Source: RGIG9115 sp045644665 (GTDB taxonomy: Bacteria > Bacillota > Clostridia > UBA1381). Taken from it: 34,067 bases of DNA. The position numbers were made by a program, and so were the translations under genes. Each line of letters starts with the position of its first letter. Within the stretch, counting starts at the first letter, position 1. This document shows positions 24,502-33,089 of this stretch, piece by piece. The notes beneath the pieces are model-generated. The model did not search any database and was not told the origin of the DNA. It saw only the letters and a list, made by a program, of their open reading frames with translations. The stretch lies in assembly GCA_045644665.1 (NCBI GenBank), contig JAZRHH010000012.1, positions 1-34,067 of the forward strand. The letters run 5' to 3'.

Positions 24502-26523
24502 TTACATTATACCGCGGTAAAAATGCCCTCTTGTAAATGTATTTTCTCTCATTTGGTTTGCTTTTATACCGTTTTTTGCTATTATATATTCTTTTATTAT
24601 ATGAGTGCACTCTTCCCCTGTTTCTGTTGTAAATACAAGACACACAAAATCTATACCACAGGATTTAAAATCATTCCATTTATCAGCCATATATATTGGT
24701 TTGGAATTTAATATACGCATTGTGCAGTCCTCTGTGCAAAACAGCGGAAACGCCTCTCCCATTCTGTCACGAAGATATAGCTTGTTTTGCTTATTTTGGC
24801 ACTTACCTGCCGCTTTAGCAGGACAGTTTGCACACAGCATAAGGTCAAGTCTTCCGTAGCCGATAACTCCACAAAGCAGCAAAGTGTGAGAGGTCAGATT
24901 TTTTATTTCCTTTAAAGACAGCTCCGGAGAAATTATTGCACTATCCATGAACGCACTGTAAAAATCAGCACTAATGGAATTTGTTATATTTAATCTGCTG
25001 CCGCCGGTAATTTGTGAATTTTCGCATTTTAAGAGCTGTCCTGTATTTGACACCAGAACTCTCTCTCCATAATTTCCTGTATTTTTTGTTACATGACCCA
25101 GGCGTTTTATACCACCTTTTACATCAAAGGCGGTTATAATATTTTGTATACCCAATTTCTTTGCAGCGTCAAATTGCTCTTTTGTTTCAACCATGCACCA
25201 AATATCAAGGCTTCCTGTTTTTTCATGCTTTTGGGGGTGCATGAAAGGGTATGTTTCTACCCTCTCCCTCTTTATTCTCTCATTTTTTAAAAGCTCGCAT
25301 AAGCTTCTTCGTGCCAGGTTTAATGCAGAAACAGGTATAGCAACTTCGGCATCTGCGTCTACAACAGTATCCTTAGAAATAAATGGCTCCGCTCCAAGCT
25401 TTTCCATAGAAGAAATTATTCTGTCCTTACCTGTGGGAGTTTTTTCTGCTTTTTCGCATACAAAGTCGCTTACATAGGAAACTTGGTTTCCGTCAAAATC
25501 CTGCATATGCGCTGTAAATGCCTCTCCAATTTTCGCCTGTGCCTTAATGGTAACAGGAATTTTCCTGAAATTTGCATCCTCTTTTGTTCGCTCTATGGCT
25601 TCCTTTGAAAATACATGTTCGGAAGCATTTGATGAATTTTCATGGCTCATCATTTTTTTGCCTGTTTCACAGCCAAAAAAGCCTTTTGTAAATCCTCGTC
25701 CAAATGCATCACTAAGAGCTTTTATATCATGCTTGTCAGGCTTTTTAAAGCTGTCCATAAGTTTCCTGTATACACCAACAACAGTTGAAACATAACCTGC
25801 TCTTTTTAATCTGCCCTCAATTTTTAATGAGGAAACGCCTATCTCTTCAAGAGTTTTAATTTCCTCTGCAAGACAAAGGTCCTTGGGACTTAGCAGAAAT
25901 CCTTTTGTTTTTTCGCCCTGTCCCTCAATCGTGTATGAAAGTCTGCAGGGCTGCGCACATCTTCCTCTGTTTCCGCTTCTGCCGCCAAGAATACTGCTCA
26001 TAAGACATTGTCCGGAAAAAGACATGCAAAGTGCGCCATGAACAAAGACCTCAAGTTCACAGCTTGAATTTTGTGATATATATTTAATTTCTGCTGCAGA
26101 CAGTTCTCTTGATAAAACTACTCTTTCTATACCTAAATTTTCAAGAAACTGTACATCCTCGAGAGATGTTGCGGTCATTTGAGTACTTGCGTGGATTGGC
26201 ATTGTAGGGGCTACTGTTCTTATAACAGTTACAGCACCCATGTCCTGTACAATAAGAGCATCTGCATTTATACCTGCAAGGTCTTTTACATACTCTGCAA
26301 GGTCTTCAAGCTCACTATCTTTTATCAGAGTATTAACAGTTACATAAACCTTTACTCCATACAGATGACAATAGTCTATCCACTTTTTCATATCAGGTAT
26401 TTCAAAGTTTTTTGCACTTTGCCTTGCACCAAACCTTTGTCCACCAAGATAAACTGCGTCTGCACCGCTTTGCACAGCAGCAATAACTGCTTCATATGAG
26501 CCGGCAGGTGATAACAGCTCCAA
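24502..26523 (-). CDS. U32 family protein (collagenase-like, with DUF3656 region)
   Basis: A 673-residue member of peptidase family U32. Members include RlhA, UbiU/V and TrhP, which act in RNA hydroxylation or quinone synthesis rather than proteolysis, so the name peptidase is historical. The N-terminal TIM-barrel part begins MELLSPAGSYEAVIAAVQSG with VYLGGQRFGAR. The U32 signature is EVFVHGALCMSFSGQC, then RSGNRGRCAQPC, whose cysteines suggest an iron-sulfur cluster. The C-terminal half has the DUF3656 region and further cysteines (LMLCANCPAKAAGKCQ). The start is TTG 26523, 6 bases after GGGGGAG. It lies between zapA and maf, a common clostridial order. Confidence 0.9.
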   Translation of the reverse strand: MELLSPAGSYEAVIAAVQSGADAVYLGGQRFGARQSAKNFEIPDMKKWIDYCHLYGVKVYVTVNTLIKDSELEDLAEYVKDLAGINADALIVQDMGAVTVIRTVAPTMPIHASTQMTATSLEDVQFLENLGIERVVLSRELSAAEIKYISQNSSCELEVFVHGALCMSFSGQCLMSSILGGRSGNRGRCAQPCRLSYTIEGQGEKTKGFLLSPKDLCLAEEIKTLEEIGVSSLKIEGRLKRAGYVSTVVGVYRKLMDSFKKPDKHDIKALSDAFGRGFTKGFFGCETGKKMMSHENSSNASEHVFSKEAIERTKEDANFRKIPVTIKAQAKIGEAFTAHMQDFDGNQVSYVSDFVCEKAEKTPTGKDRIISSMEKLGAEPFISKDTVVDADAEVAIPVSALNLARRSLCELLKNERIKRERVETYPFMHPQKHEKTGSLDIWCMVETKEQFDAAKKLGIQNIITAFDVKGGIKRLGHVTKNTGNYGERVLVSNTGQLLKCENSQITGGSRLNITNSISADFYSAFMDSAIISPELSLKEIKNLTSHTLLLCGVIGYGRLDLMLCANCPAKAAGKCQNKQNKLYLRDRMGEAFPLFCTEDCTMRILNSKPIYMADKWNDFKSCGIDFVCLVFTTETGEECTHIIKEYIIAKNGIKANQMRENTFTRGHFYRGIM

Positions 26524-26538
26524 ACAAAACTCCCCCTA

Positions 26539-26910
26539 CTATCTGTTATAACGTCTTAGTCTTTCAATTTCTGCTCTTGCAGATTCAAGCTGTCTTTTAA
26601 GCGAAGAAACATCAGAATCGCTTAAAGACTCACGAAGTCTTTTGTTTTCTGCTACAATTTCTTCATAGTTCTTTTGAGCTTTTTCAAACATTATTTTTCC
26701 GCCCATGTTTGCCTTAAAAAGCTCATCACATATGTTTAATGCTGCAAGAACTATCGGACGCTCTCCCATAAGCGCAGGGTTTTTGTCCTTTACCTTTTGT
26801 ACATTTTGGTTTACATAATCTGACAACTCACGCATATACTCTGTTGTTTCCTCTGAAACAAGAGTATACATTCTTCCGTTAATTGTTACTAAAACCTTAT
26901 TGTTTTCCAT
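26539..26910 (-). CDS. zapA: Cell division protein ZapA
   Basis: ZapA bundles FtsZ filaments at the division ring. The 123-residue protein has the N-terminal ZapA fold (KVLVTINGRMYTLVSEET, then EYMRELSDYVNQNV), the conserved ALNICDEL helix, and a C-terminal coiled coil from about residue 75 (KAQKNYEEIVAENKRLRESL onward). Length and layout match the Bacillota form. It is separated by 4 bases from the NUDIX gene and 15 from the U32 gene, so cotranscription is very likely. Confidence 0.93.
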   Translation of the reverse strand: MENNKVLVTINGRMYTLVSEETTEYMRELSDYVNQNVQKVKDKNPALMGERPIVLAALNICDELFKANMGGKIMFEKAQKNYEEIVAENKRLRESLSDSDVSSLKRQLESARAEIERLRRYNR

Positions 26911-26914
26911 AATT

Positions 26915-27454
26915 TTACTCTCCCTTTATATATTCTCTTGCCCTAAGTGCTGCAAGAGCTGTTTTTCCGTCTATTATTTCACCCTTGCTTATCATTTCCA
27001 AGAGCTTATCAAAAAATATTTTTTCAACCTCTAAAAATTCCTCATCATCTAAATTCTGCTTGGTTTTTGTAAGACCACTTGCAAAATACATATGAATTTT
27101 TTCCTCGCAGTACGCAGGTGTTGGATAAAAATATCCAAGATAAATATAATTTTCAGCTATTACGCCCGCTTCTTCTTCAAGCTCTCTTTTTGCCGCTTCA
27201 AAATAATCCTCGCCGTACTCCAGCTTCCCTGCCGGAATTTCAAGCAGAACTTGCTTTGTAGGGTATCTGTACTGACGTACCATAAATACATTTTTTTCAT
27301 CATCAACCGCCAGAACACACACTCCTCCGGGATGTGCAATTACTTCACGGGTTGAAGTGTTACTGTCCGGAAGCGTTACTGTATCAACTCTTAAATCTAT
27401 AACCCTGCCCTTAAAAACAGGCTCACTTTTTATAGTTTTTTCCGTTAAATCCAT
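26915..27454 (-). CDS. NUDIX hydrolase, ADP-ribose pyrophosphatase type
   Basis: A 179-residue NUDIX enzyme of the NudF group, which cleaves ADP-ribose or similar nucleoside diphosphate sugars. The NUDIX box matches GX5EX7REUXEEXGU exactly at residues 76-98, starting GKLEYGEDYF and ending RELEEEAGV. RQYRYPTKQVLLEIPAG just before it is typical of ADP-ribose pyrophosphatases. The ATG at 27454 follows AAAGGTGGTAAGG; the frame open to 27499 would overlap the methyltransferase gene and lacks a site. It lies 13 bases after the methyltransferase gene. Confidence 0.9.
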   Translation of the reverse strand: MDLTEKTIKSEPVFKGRVIDLRVDTVTLPDSNTSTREVIAHPGGVCVLAVDDEKNVFMVRQYRYPTKQVLLEIPAGKLEYGEDYFEAAKRELEEEAGVIAENYIYLGYFYPTPAYCEEKIHMYFASGLTKTKQNLDDEEFLEVEKIFFDKLLEMISKGEIIDGKTALAALRAREYIKGE

Positions 27455-27467
27455 ATCCTTACCACCT

Positions 27468-28601
27468 TTAAATGTATTTCTCAATAGCAGGCTCAACATT
27501 TATCATAGTTTTTAAGTTTTCATAATCCTTTTTTGCGCTGTCGGATATTTTGCCTGTCCGGATTGCCCGTATCATAATATTTTTTGGTGTTTCAAGCGGT
27601 GAGATGTACTCTATCATAGAAACATTATATCCGGTCGCCTCAAGATATGATGCACGCAGCGCATCTGTTAATGTATCTGCAAGTCGTGCCTTTAAAATAC
27701 CATGCTTTGTAACCATAGAAAATGGCTCGTATGAATACTGCTTTAAAATATCCTTATGACAGCATGGCACGCTCATAATAGCCTGTGCTTTGGCTCTTAT
27801 TCCAAATGCCAGTGCCATGTCTGTGAGAGTGTCACAGGCGTGGAGTGAAACAACCAAATCCGGCGGAGAGTCAGGAACATATTTTCCAAGATCGCTACAA
27901 ACAAATGTCATGTTTTTGTAGCCTAAATTTTCTGCTGTTTTTATTGACGCATCAATAACAGTTTTAGAAAAATCAACTCCAACAAAGCGGCACTTTTTCC
28001 TTAAAACTTCTGTGAGATAATAATTCATAACAAAGGACAAATAACTTTTTCCGCAGGCACAATCAAGAATTAACATCTCCTCCTTGTCCGGAATATCTTT
28101 TAATACACCGTTCATAAGCTCAAGAAAATAGTCTATCTGGTTGTATTTGCGTACTTTGTCGTTCTTTATTTTACCGTCTTGTGTAAGAACCCCAAGCTCA
28201 CGAAGAAGCTTATGGGCACGGGAAGGATTTACAAGGTACTGTCTTCCGGTATTTACCGTAGAGAGCTTAACCTGTTCCTCGGTTCTTTCACGGTTTTTCA
28301 TTTTTACGTTTTTGTCATCTGCATCAATTACTATTTCAGTTCCGCGCTCTATATATCTTATACACGCGCTGTCATACTTTGAAAGAACTTCCCCAAGACA
28401 AGAAAAATCAGATTTCTTGATTTTCTCACCAAGATATTCAAAGAAAATTTCATCATTCTCAAATGTAAACTCTGCAAAATACTCTCTTGTTCCGGAGTGG
28501 AGTGTTACCCTTATTTTTTCAAAAAAATCCTTGTTTTCTTCCATCCTTGATTTTAAAGCGGACAGAAGAAGCATCGCCTTATCTACAGACCTTTTATTCA
28601 C
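27468..28601 (-). CDS. Class I SAM-dependent methyltransferase (Methyltransf_32-like)
   Basis: A 377-residue putative methyltransferase of unknown substrate. The N-terminal half (to about 160) has no recognisable motif. The C-terminal half has a Rossmann methyltransferase core: motif I LDCACGKSYLSF, the acidic loop RFVGVDFSKTVI, TFVCSDLGKY, and VVSLHACDTLTDMAL followed by MSVPCCHKD. The HACD..TD and PCCH motifs are shared with the Methyltransf_32 group, which includes RNA-modifying members, so an RNA substrate is a guess. The longest frame starts at TTG 28616, but that codon lies in the binding site itself; GTG 28601, 6 bases after GAGGAGG, is the likely start. It lies 29 bases after the radical SAM gene. 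Confidence 0.8.
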   Translation of the reverse strand: MNKRSVDKAMLLLSALKSRMEENKDFFEKIRVTLHSGTREYFAEFTFENDEIFFEYLGEKIKKSDFSCLGEVLSKYDSACIRYIERGTEIVIDADDKNVKMKNRERTEEQVKLSTVNTGRQYLVNPSRAHKLLRELGVLTQDGKIKNDKVRKYNQIDYFLELMNGVLKDIPDKEEMLILDCACGKSYLSFVMNYYLTEVLRKKCRFVGVDFSKTVIDASIKTAENLGYKNMTFVCSDLGKYVPDSPPDLVVSLHACDTLTDMALAFGIRAKAQAIMSVPCCHKDILKQYSYEPFSMVTKHGILKARLADTLTDALRASYLEATGYNVSMIEYISPLETPKNIMIRAIRTGKISDSAKKDYENLKTMINVEPAIEKYI

Positions 28602-28630
28602 CGTTATCCTCCTCAATTATACTATCAAAA

Positions 28631-30289
28631 TTATTCATCATTGTCAACTTTGCCAAGGAAACTTCCATTTTTGGCAAATACGCCTATCCATTTCTCTTCC
28701 TGTTTATCTTCCAAATTCCACGAAAATTCCTCAAAATGAACATTTTTTAAAATATCACGTACAGGACTATCTGGAAATAACGTATTTCTGTTATTTTCTA
28801 TAATTTCTGCTCTTTTTTTGTGGACTTCTATGTTGTATGGCTCATGTGACCAAACAGGTGTTGAAGCATTTTTTGTATTTGTAAAATAATCAAATTTGAG
28901 AAGATTTAGAAACAGGGTATCCTCTTTTCCAAATTCTGCAAATATGTTATATAGTCCGTCTCTTGAATGGTTTAAGTTAAAATATCCCTTTTCTTCAAAA
29001 TACAAACTAAGACTTTCAAAAAAGCTCATATAATCACTAAATTTAGACTTCATATATTTTAGTGAATTTCTAAATACACCGCTGTTAAAAAACTTGTCTG
29101 TAAGAAACTCTATTTTCTTGAGCTTTATTATTTCCCCGCAGGTGATAAACTTGTTTGATACCACCTCATAAGGCGGAAATTCTGTACACTTATAGGAAAA
29201 CAAGTCCTTTTCCTTTAATATTTTTGTTCCTTTAAGAAGCTTTAAAAATCCAAGCTGCACCACGTCAGGCTCAAGGCTCATTACATGGTTAAAGGATTTT
29301 TTGAAGATGTCATATGTTTCAAATGGGAGTCCTGCAATTAAATCAAGATGCACATGTACATTATCAAGTGAAATTATCTTTTTGATATTTGAGAGAAGTT
29401 TTTCAACATCCGGATTTCTGTTTATTGCTACAAGTGTGTCGGGGTTTGTAGACTGAATTCCGATTTCGAAGCGGAACATTCCCACGGGCGCTCTTTTAAC
29501 AAGCTCCAAAAACTCGTCACTTATATTATGAGCTTCTATTTCAAAATGGAATGTTGTTCCCTCTCCCCTGTCCATCATAAATTTTATAAGTTCTATGGCA
29601 CGTTTGGGACTGGCATTAAATGTTCTGTCTACAAACTTTATTGTAGAGGGTTTTGCATCTATAAGAAATTCAAGCTCCTCTTTTACTTTTTCCGTGCTTT
29701 TAAATCTTACACCACGCTCTGCAGAGGACAAGCAATAGCTGCAGCCAAAGGGACAGCCCCTTGAGCTTTCATAATATATTAGTTTACCTTTATTTTTAAT
29801 TAAATCCTCTTTGGTGTAAGGAAACTGCAGAACGTCAATATTTTCCATTGGTGCTCTGTCAGGGTTGTGGATTATTTCATCTTCCCGGTAAGTTACACCC
29901 TTAACATTTGCAAAGGTAAAATTGTTTTTTGTAAGCTCTTTAAATGTTTCTTCGCCCTCGCCTCTTATTACAGCGTTTACAAAAGGATATTTTTCAAGTA
30001 CTTCTACTGCCGAATAACTTACCTCTGGACCACCAAAAATAATTATCGAGTCAGGAAGCATTTTTTTAAGAGTTGAAGCAAGCTTTATAACATATTCCAT
30101 GTTCCATATATAACATGAAAAGCACAAGACATCAGGCTGTTTTGTATAAATACTTGCCGCTGTATCTAGAACATTTTCATTAATCGTAAACTCACAAAAC
30201 TCTGTCCCCTCCGAATTTGCACTCAAGGTGCGAACAGACAAAGATGTGTGTGTAAATTTTGAATTAATACCAATAAGTAACGGTTTCAA
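28631..30289 (-). CDS. B12-binding-domain-type radical SAM protein (DUF4080)
   Basis: A 552-residue radical SAM enzyme with an N-terminal cobalamin-binding-like Rossmann domain (about 1-125, including FGGPEVSYSAVEVLEKYPFV and RGEGEETFKEL). The radical SAM core follows, with the 4Fe-4S motif CPFGCSYC (C179, C183, C186) and a C-terminal DUF4080 region. The cobalamin ligand motif DxHxxG is not visible in the N-terminal domain, as in many members, so B12 use is uncertain. Substrate unknown. Translation starts at TTG 30289, 7 bases after AGGAG. It is the first gene of the eleven-gene run down to minC, and the cassette array begins only 35 bases upstream. Confidence 0.87.
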   Translation of the reverse strand: MKPLLIGINSKFTHTSLSVRTLSANSEGTEFCEFTINENVLDTAASIYTKQPDVLCFSCYIWNMEYVIKLASTLKKMLPDSIIIFGGPEVSYSAVEVLEKYPFVNAVIRGEGEETFKELTKNNFTFANVKGVTYREDEIIHNPDRAPMENIDVLQFPYTKEDLIKNKGKLIYYESSRGCPFGCSYCLSSAERGVRFKSTEKVKEELEFLIDAKPSTIKFVDRTFNASPKRAIELIKFMMDRGEGTTFHFEIEAHNISDEFLELVKRAPVGMFRFEIGIQSTNPDTLVAINRNPDVEKLLSNIKKIISLDNVHVHLDLIAGLPFETYDIFKKSFNHVMSLEPDVVQLGFLKLLKGTKILKEKDLFSYKCTEFPPYEVVSNKFITCGEIIKLKKIEFLTDKFFNSGVFRNSLKYMKSKFSDYMSFFESLSLYFEEKGYFNLNHSRDGLYNIFAEFGKEDTLFLNLLKFDYFTNTKNASTPVWSHEPYNIEVHKKRAEIIENNRNTLFPDSPVRDILKNVHFEEFSWNLEDKQEEKWIGVFAKNGSFLGKVDNDE

Positions 30290-30323
30290 TATTGTTCTCC
30301 TATCATAATCTATCGTATTTATG

Positions 30324-30342
30324 GATGTAAGGTTTAGATGCA
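30324..30342 (-). repeat. Array repeat R0 (partial, core only)
   Basis: Contains the most conserved block of the array repeat (minus strand TGCATCTAAACCTTACAT) but lacks the CTAAC half found in the others, and its right side diverges. The stop codon of the last cassette gene lies inside it (30334-30336). It marks the boundary between the array and the core operon. Confidence 0.75.
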
Positions 30343-30822
30343 GTTTGTTTTGTCGATATAATCTTCCAAATTTTCGCTATACGGGAAGCAATTCATAAAA
30401 GAATTTACAAATTCTTTATCTTCGCTTAAAATCAAAGTCAACGAACTATCCCATGGCACAATTTCTATCTTTGATAAAGGATGCTGAAGTGTTAGCGGTT
30501 TGTTCCAGAAACCTGTATATCCATCTGCATAAGGCAAATCATATTTTAAAATATCAGATAATTCAACACTTTTATCAAATCCTGTCAATACAGCCCATAT
30601 CCACTGAAAATCTTCCTGATTGACCATTTCAGTTAATTCTTCACCCGATAACCAACAATATTCTTGGTTTAATAATTCTTTTGTTTTTTGATTATTAGGA
30701 TAACATTCACAATCTGTTATTAACCAGTTGTATTCTTTTTGCTTGTTACCAATCGCATCAAATACTTTTTTCAAACATGTATAATACTTTTCGCCTTTTT
30801 CGTTAATTGCTCCATAAACCAC
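30334..30822 (-). CDS. Cassette gene 1: hypothetical soluble protein, immunity-like
   Basis: A 162-residue acidic protein with no signal peptide or membrane segment. It contains KEYNWLITDCECYPNN, EYCWLSGEELTEMVN and FQWIWAVLTGF, and is rich in Trp and Tyr. The outline recalls small DUF2691-like or SMI1/KNR4-like immunity proteins, but I do not recognise it with certainty. The frame is open to 30867, but the first codons are translated repeat R1; GTG 30822, after AAAGGAAG, is the likely start. The last residues (TNCI) and the stop codon come from repeat R0, so the original C-terminus may have been replaced by a deletion. Confidence 0.65.
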   Translation of the reverse strand: MVYGAINEKGEKYYTCLKKVFDAIGNKQKEYNWLITDCECYPNNQKTKELLNQEYCWLSGEELTEMVNQEDFQWIWAVLTGFDKSVELSDILKYDLPYADGYTGFWNKPLTLQHPLSKIEIVPWDSSLTLILSEDKEFVNSFMNCFPYSENLEDYIDKTNCI

Positions 30823-30840
30823 ATAATCACTTCCTTTCGA

Positions 30841-30925
30841 CAATATTCGACATCTATATTGCGACACATAAGGTTTAGATGCAAACCTTTTTGATGCTAG
30901 TTCATGTCATGTTAGAACTAAAAAA
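30841..30925 (-). repeat. Array repeat R1
   Basis: About 85 bp filling the space between the stop of cassette gene 2 and the binding site of cassette gene 1. Minus-strand blocks in order: a T-run, TTCTAAC, ACATGAACTA, AAGGTTTGCATCTAAACCTT, GTGTCGCAATAT, ATGTCGAAT. A third TGTCG precedes the gene 1 binding site. Confidence 0.85.
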
Positions 30926-31231
30926 TTATATGTGCCATAAACTATTGTAGAAAACAAAGTTCCACATTCCTAAAACAATATATAAAAATGCGAACCCTAT
31001 ATTTTTAAATACTTCTTTCTTATCATTTCTTTGTTTGACTAGTAACACTAAACACAACAATACTCCTATCATGGCGACTGGAATTGCAAGATATATTCCA
31101 TACATAATAATCGGTAAAAGAATATCTACTTCAATCTTTAATATTCTTGCAGGAATCCAGAATAAAGGATATAACACCACAAATGCTTGAAGTATGAAAA
31201 CAATTTTTGAAAACAAACTTATTTTCTTCAC
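30926..31231 (-). CDS. Cassette gene 2: small membrane protein
   Basis: A 101-residue protein with about three hydrophobic segments (about 8-26, 36-66 and 78-98) separated by short loops; KQRNDKKEVFK is probably cytoplasmic. No family recognised. It starts at GTG 31231, with AAGGAG about 10 bases upstream, and stops at TAA directly before the T-run of repeat R1. Small multi-span proteins like this are common among immunity proteins to membrane-acting toxins, but that is inference from context. Confidence 0.7.
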   Translation of the reverse strand: MKKISLFSKIVFILQAFVVLYPLFWIPARILKIEVDILLPIIMYGIYLAIPVAMIGVLLCLVLLVKQRNDKKEVFKNIGFAFLYIVLGMWNFVFYNSLWHI

Positions 31232-31251
31232 TTATATCCATCTCCTTTTCT

Positions 31252-31340
31252 ACAATATTCGACATTCTTTATATTGCGATATGTAAGGTTTAGATGCAAA
31301 CCTTTTTATCGGTAGCTCATATAGAGTTAGAACCGAAAAA
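31252..31340 (-). repeat. Array repeat R2
   Basis: About 89 bp between cassette genes 3 and 2. Same block order as R1, but with paired changes: ATATG replaces ATACG in the first half and CATAT replaces TGTGT in the second half, so the two segments stay complementary. The core TGCATCTAAACCTTA is intact. Confidence 0.85.
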
Positions 31341-31823
31341 TCATGGATGTTCTTTTGTATCAACAACTACCCAACCTTGATTAGTTTTTTCTAATGTAGT
31401 CCGAACCAATATATCCCACGAACCCATTATTGTTTGGTTGTTGCTATCGAAGGCTTCTTGATTATATACAAACCACAAATAACCTTTGTTCTTGTTAAAA
31501 TCAGCTGTAACCAATTTCAAACCATGTTCCTCTATTACAGCATCTTTTTCAGTTATACAATATCGGCTCAATTCACTAAAACAATTATCTGCATTCTCTT
31601 TAGTTCCAATAAAAGAAAAGGCATCATCAACTATCTCCATAATTTCATTTGCCTGTTTTTTGTCTTGAAAGGACATTATATGTAATATTTCTTTATATTG
31701 ACTTCCAAAATACTTTTCGTTCGGAATGGCATATTTTCCATAAAAATATATCCCTCTTCCAAATATGCAAACAAGAACCATAATCCCTACAATAATGGAT
31801 ATACAAATAATCTTCTTTTTCAT
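31341..31823 (-). CDS. Cassette gene 3: membrane-anchored extracytoplasmic protein
   Basis: A 160-residue protein with an uncleaved-looking N-terminal anchor (MKKKIICISIIVGIMVLVC, about residues 4-22) and an outward-facing domain of about 130 residues. That domain has a helical start (ANEIMEIVDDAFSFIG) and strand-rich end (GYLWFVYNQEAF, SWDILVRTTLEKT, GWVVVDTKEHP). The end resembles NTF2-like lipoprotein or immunity folds, without certainty. The longer open frame to 31868 only adds translated repeat R3; ATG 31823, after AAAGGAG, is preferred. The TGA stop directly precedes the T-run of R2. Confidence 0.7.
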   Translation of the reverse strand: MKKKIICISIIVGIMVLVCIFGRGIYFYGKYAIPNEKYFGSQYKEILHIMSFQDKKQANEIMEIVDDAFSFIGTKENADNCFSELSRYCITEKDAVIEEHGLKLVTADFNKNKGYLWFVYNQEAFDSNNQTIMGSWDILVRTTLEKTNQGWVVVDTKEHP

Positions 31824-31840
31824 ATTTCGTTCTCCTTTCA

Positions 31841-31924
31841 ACATTATTCGACATCTATATTGCGACACGTAAGGTTTAGATGCAAATCTTTTTTGTCTTA
31901 GTTCGTATTAAGTTAGAGCAAAAA
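31841..31924 (-). repeat. Array repeat R3
   Basis: About 84 bp between cassette genes 4 and 3. Blocks: T-run, CTCTAAC, ATACGAACTA, GCATCTAAACCTTACGTG, TCGCAATATAG, ATGTCGAAT. ATACG pairs with CGTGT downstream. One base of the core hairpin arm is changed (AAGATTT instead of AAGGTTT). Confidence 0.85.
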
Positions 31925-32464
31925 TTATGGACCGATACTCAATACAGAATTGTTAATTTCATCTAACTTTATTTTTCTTGATTTATTAGAAGTAATTATT
32001 TTAAAGTCTTCAGTCGGCTCTTTTAACTGGACATCACAATTAACATACCATTCGCCATTTTCTTCAATGACATCAAATTCTATATCAAGAGAAGAAATAT
32101 GCCACCAATTTGTATTAAAATAGTTTATTGATAAATCAACATCCCCACATTCCCTAAACTTTTCATCGTTAGTCAACTGATATAGCATATCATCATTTAA
32201 CACAAAACCAATTGTGTAATTGCCGTATGCACCACCTTTGATTTTAAAGTTTTCAGTATCATTTTCTAGTCTAATTCTTTCACCAATTTCATACTCATAA
32301 TACTCGTCAACAGTATCTATTTCTTTACCATTTACAGTAATTTCATATTCTCCTGTAATTCTGTCAAAGGGATAAAAGCGATAATATATCCATTTATAAT
32401 TAAATACACATATTACTAAAGCGAAAACAAGAATAGTTGCGAGTATCAAAAACGCCTTTTTCAT
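31925..32464 (-). CDS. Cassette gene 4: membrane-anchored extracytoplasmic protein
   Basis: A 179-residue protein with an N-terminal hydrophobic anchor (MKKAFLILATILVFALVIC, about residues 3-21) followed by a soluble, strand-rich, acidic domain facing outward. Landmarks are GEYEITVNGKEIDTV, GAYGNYTIGFVLND, NWWHISSLDIEFDV and EWYVNCDVQL. No family recognised. ATG 32464 follows AAAGGAG. The TAA stop is immediately followed by the T-run of R3. A secreted-side immunity or lectin-like protein would fit the context but is a guess. Confidence 0.7.
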   Translation of the reverse strand: MKKAFLILATILVFALVICVFNYKWIYYRFYPFDRITGEYEITVNGKEIDTVDEYYEYEIGERIRLENDTENFKIKGGAYGNYTIGFVLNDDMLYQLTNDEKFRECGDVDLSINYFNTNWWHISSLDIEFDVIEENGEWYVNCDVQLKEPTEDFKIITSNKSRKIKLDEINNSVLSIGP

Positions 32465-32481
32465 CCCACTTTCTCCTTTCG

Positions 32482-32569
32482 ATAAAATTCGACATCTATA
32501 TATTGCGACACATAAGATTTAGATGCAACCCTATTGGGTGCTAGTTCGTGTCAAGTTAAAATCAAACAA
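32482..32569 (-). repeat. Array repeat R4
   Basis: About 88 bp between cassette genes 5 and 4, the most diverged complete copy in the centre (GGGTTGCATCTAAATCTTA), so the core hairpin is lost. ACACG in the first half pairs with TGTGT in the second half. The T-run is weak here (TTGTTTGATTTTAAC). Confidence 0.82.
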
Positions 32570-33073
32570 TTAAATATTTATATTTTGCATAGCAATTCCA
32601 TGAAACAAAATGCAAATTATGACACTGATTGCATTGGCAACACAAAGCCACCAAAACATCTTTTTGAATTCCTTTTTAAAAATAATCTTAATAGTAAGAC
32701 CTTCAATGAATACATTTGATAATATAGCAAACACATAGCTCATCAACCAATGGGTAGGATGAAATGTACCTGTGCCAAAAGGAATCATTAAAACCTCACC
32801 TATAAAACCGCTTAAAGGTATCACAACAACCCCTAAAACAGTAGATGCTAAATTCATAATAAACGCAATCAAAACCGACTTCAAATATGATTCTTTTAAA
32901 AAGAATTTTACAAATATTATCTCAATTAAAAGACCGATTAATATCACATACCAGCTTCTCATCCCCTCTGCAATATATAAAGATGGCCAAACCATATTTG
33001 CGCTTGCAGAAAGAGGCATTATAAGAAATAACATTAAACATAACAAACTATATTTGAATTTTTCTTTATTCAT
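32570..33073 (-). CDS. Cassette gene 5: multi-span membrane protein with signal-like N-terminus
   Basis: A 167-residue protein with a signal-peptide-like start (KYSLLCLMLFLIMPLSASANM) and then about four more membrane segments, around residues 30-50, 58-80, 98-125 and 135-155. The ANMVWPSLYIAEGMRSWYV segment after the first hydrophobic stretch recalls small membrane proteins I have seen in several phyla near toxin-immunity loci; this is from memory and unchecked. ATG 33073 follows AAAGGAG; the frame to 33103 is translated repeat R5. Codon use is more AT-rich than in the core operon. Confidence 0.7.
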   Translation of the reverse strand: MNKEKFKYSLLCLMLFLIMPLSASANMVWPSLYIAEGMRSWYVILIGLLIEIIFVKFFLKESYLKSVLIAFIMNLASTVLGVVVIPLSGFIGEVLMIPFGTGTFHPTHWLMSYVFAILSNVFIEGLTIKIIFKKEFKKMFWWLCVANAISVIICILFHGIAMQNINI

Positions 33074-33089
33074 AGAATTTCTCCTTTCA

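Noticed and set aside
28602..28616. TTG start giving a five-residue-longer methyltransferase
   Set aside because: The codon lies within the GAGGAGG binding site itself; GTG 28601 has correct spacing.
28141..28803. 220-codon plus-strand open frame
   Set aside because: Antisense to the methyltransferase and radical SAM genes, with a composition typical of a reverse-strand shadow.
30841..30925. Repeat as an individual sigma-A promoter for each cassette gene
   Set aside because: The best match on the minus strand is TTGCAT and CAATAT, each about 3 of 6 to consensus, which is not convincing.
30823..31868. Shared N-terminal sequence MSQYRCRI in two cassette proteins
   Set aside because: It is translated repeat (R1 and R3) caused by an open frame upstream of the real starts at 30822 and 31823.
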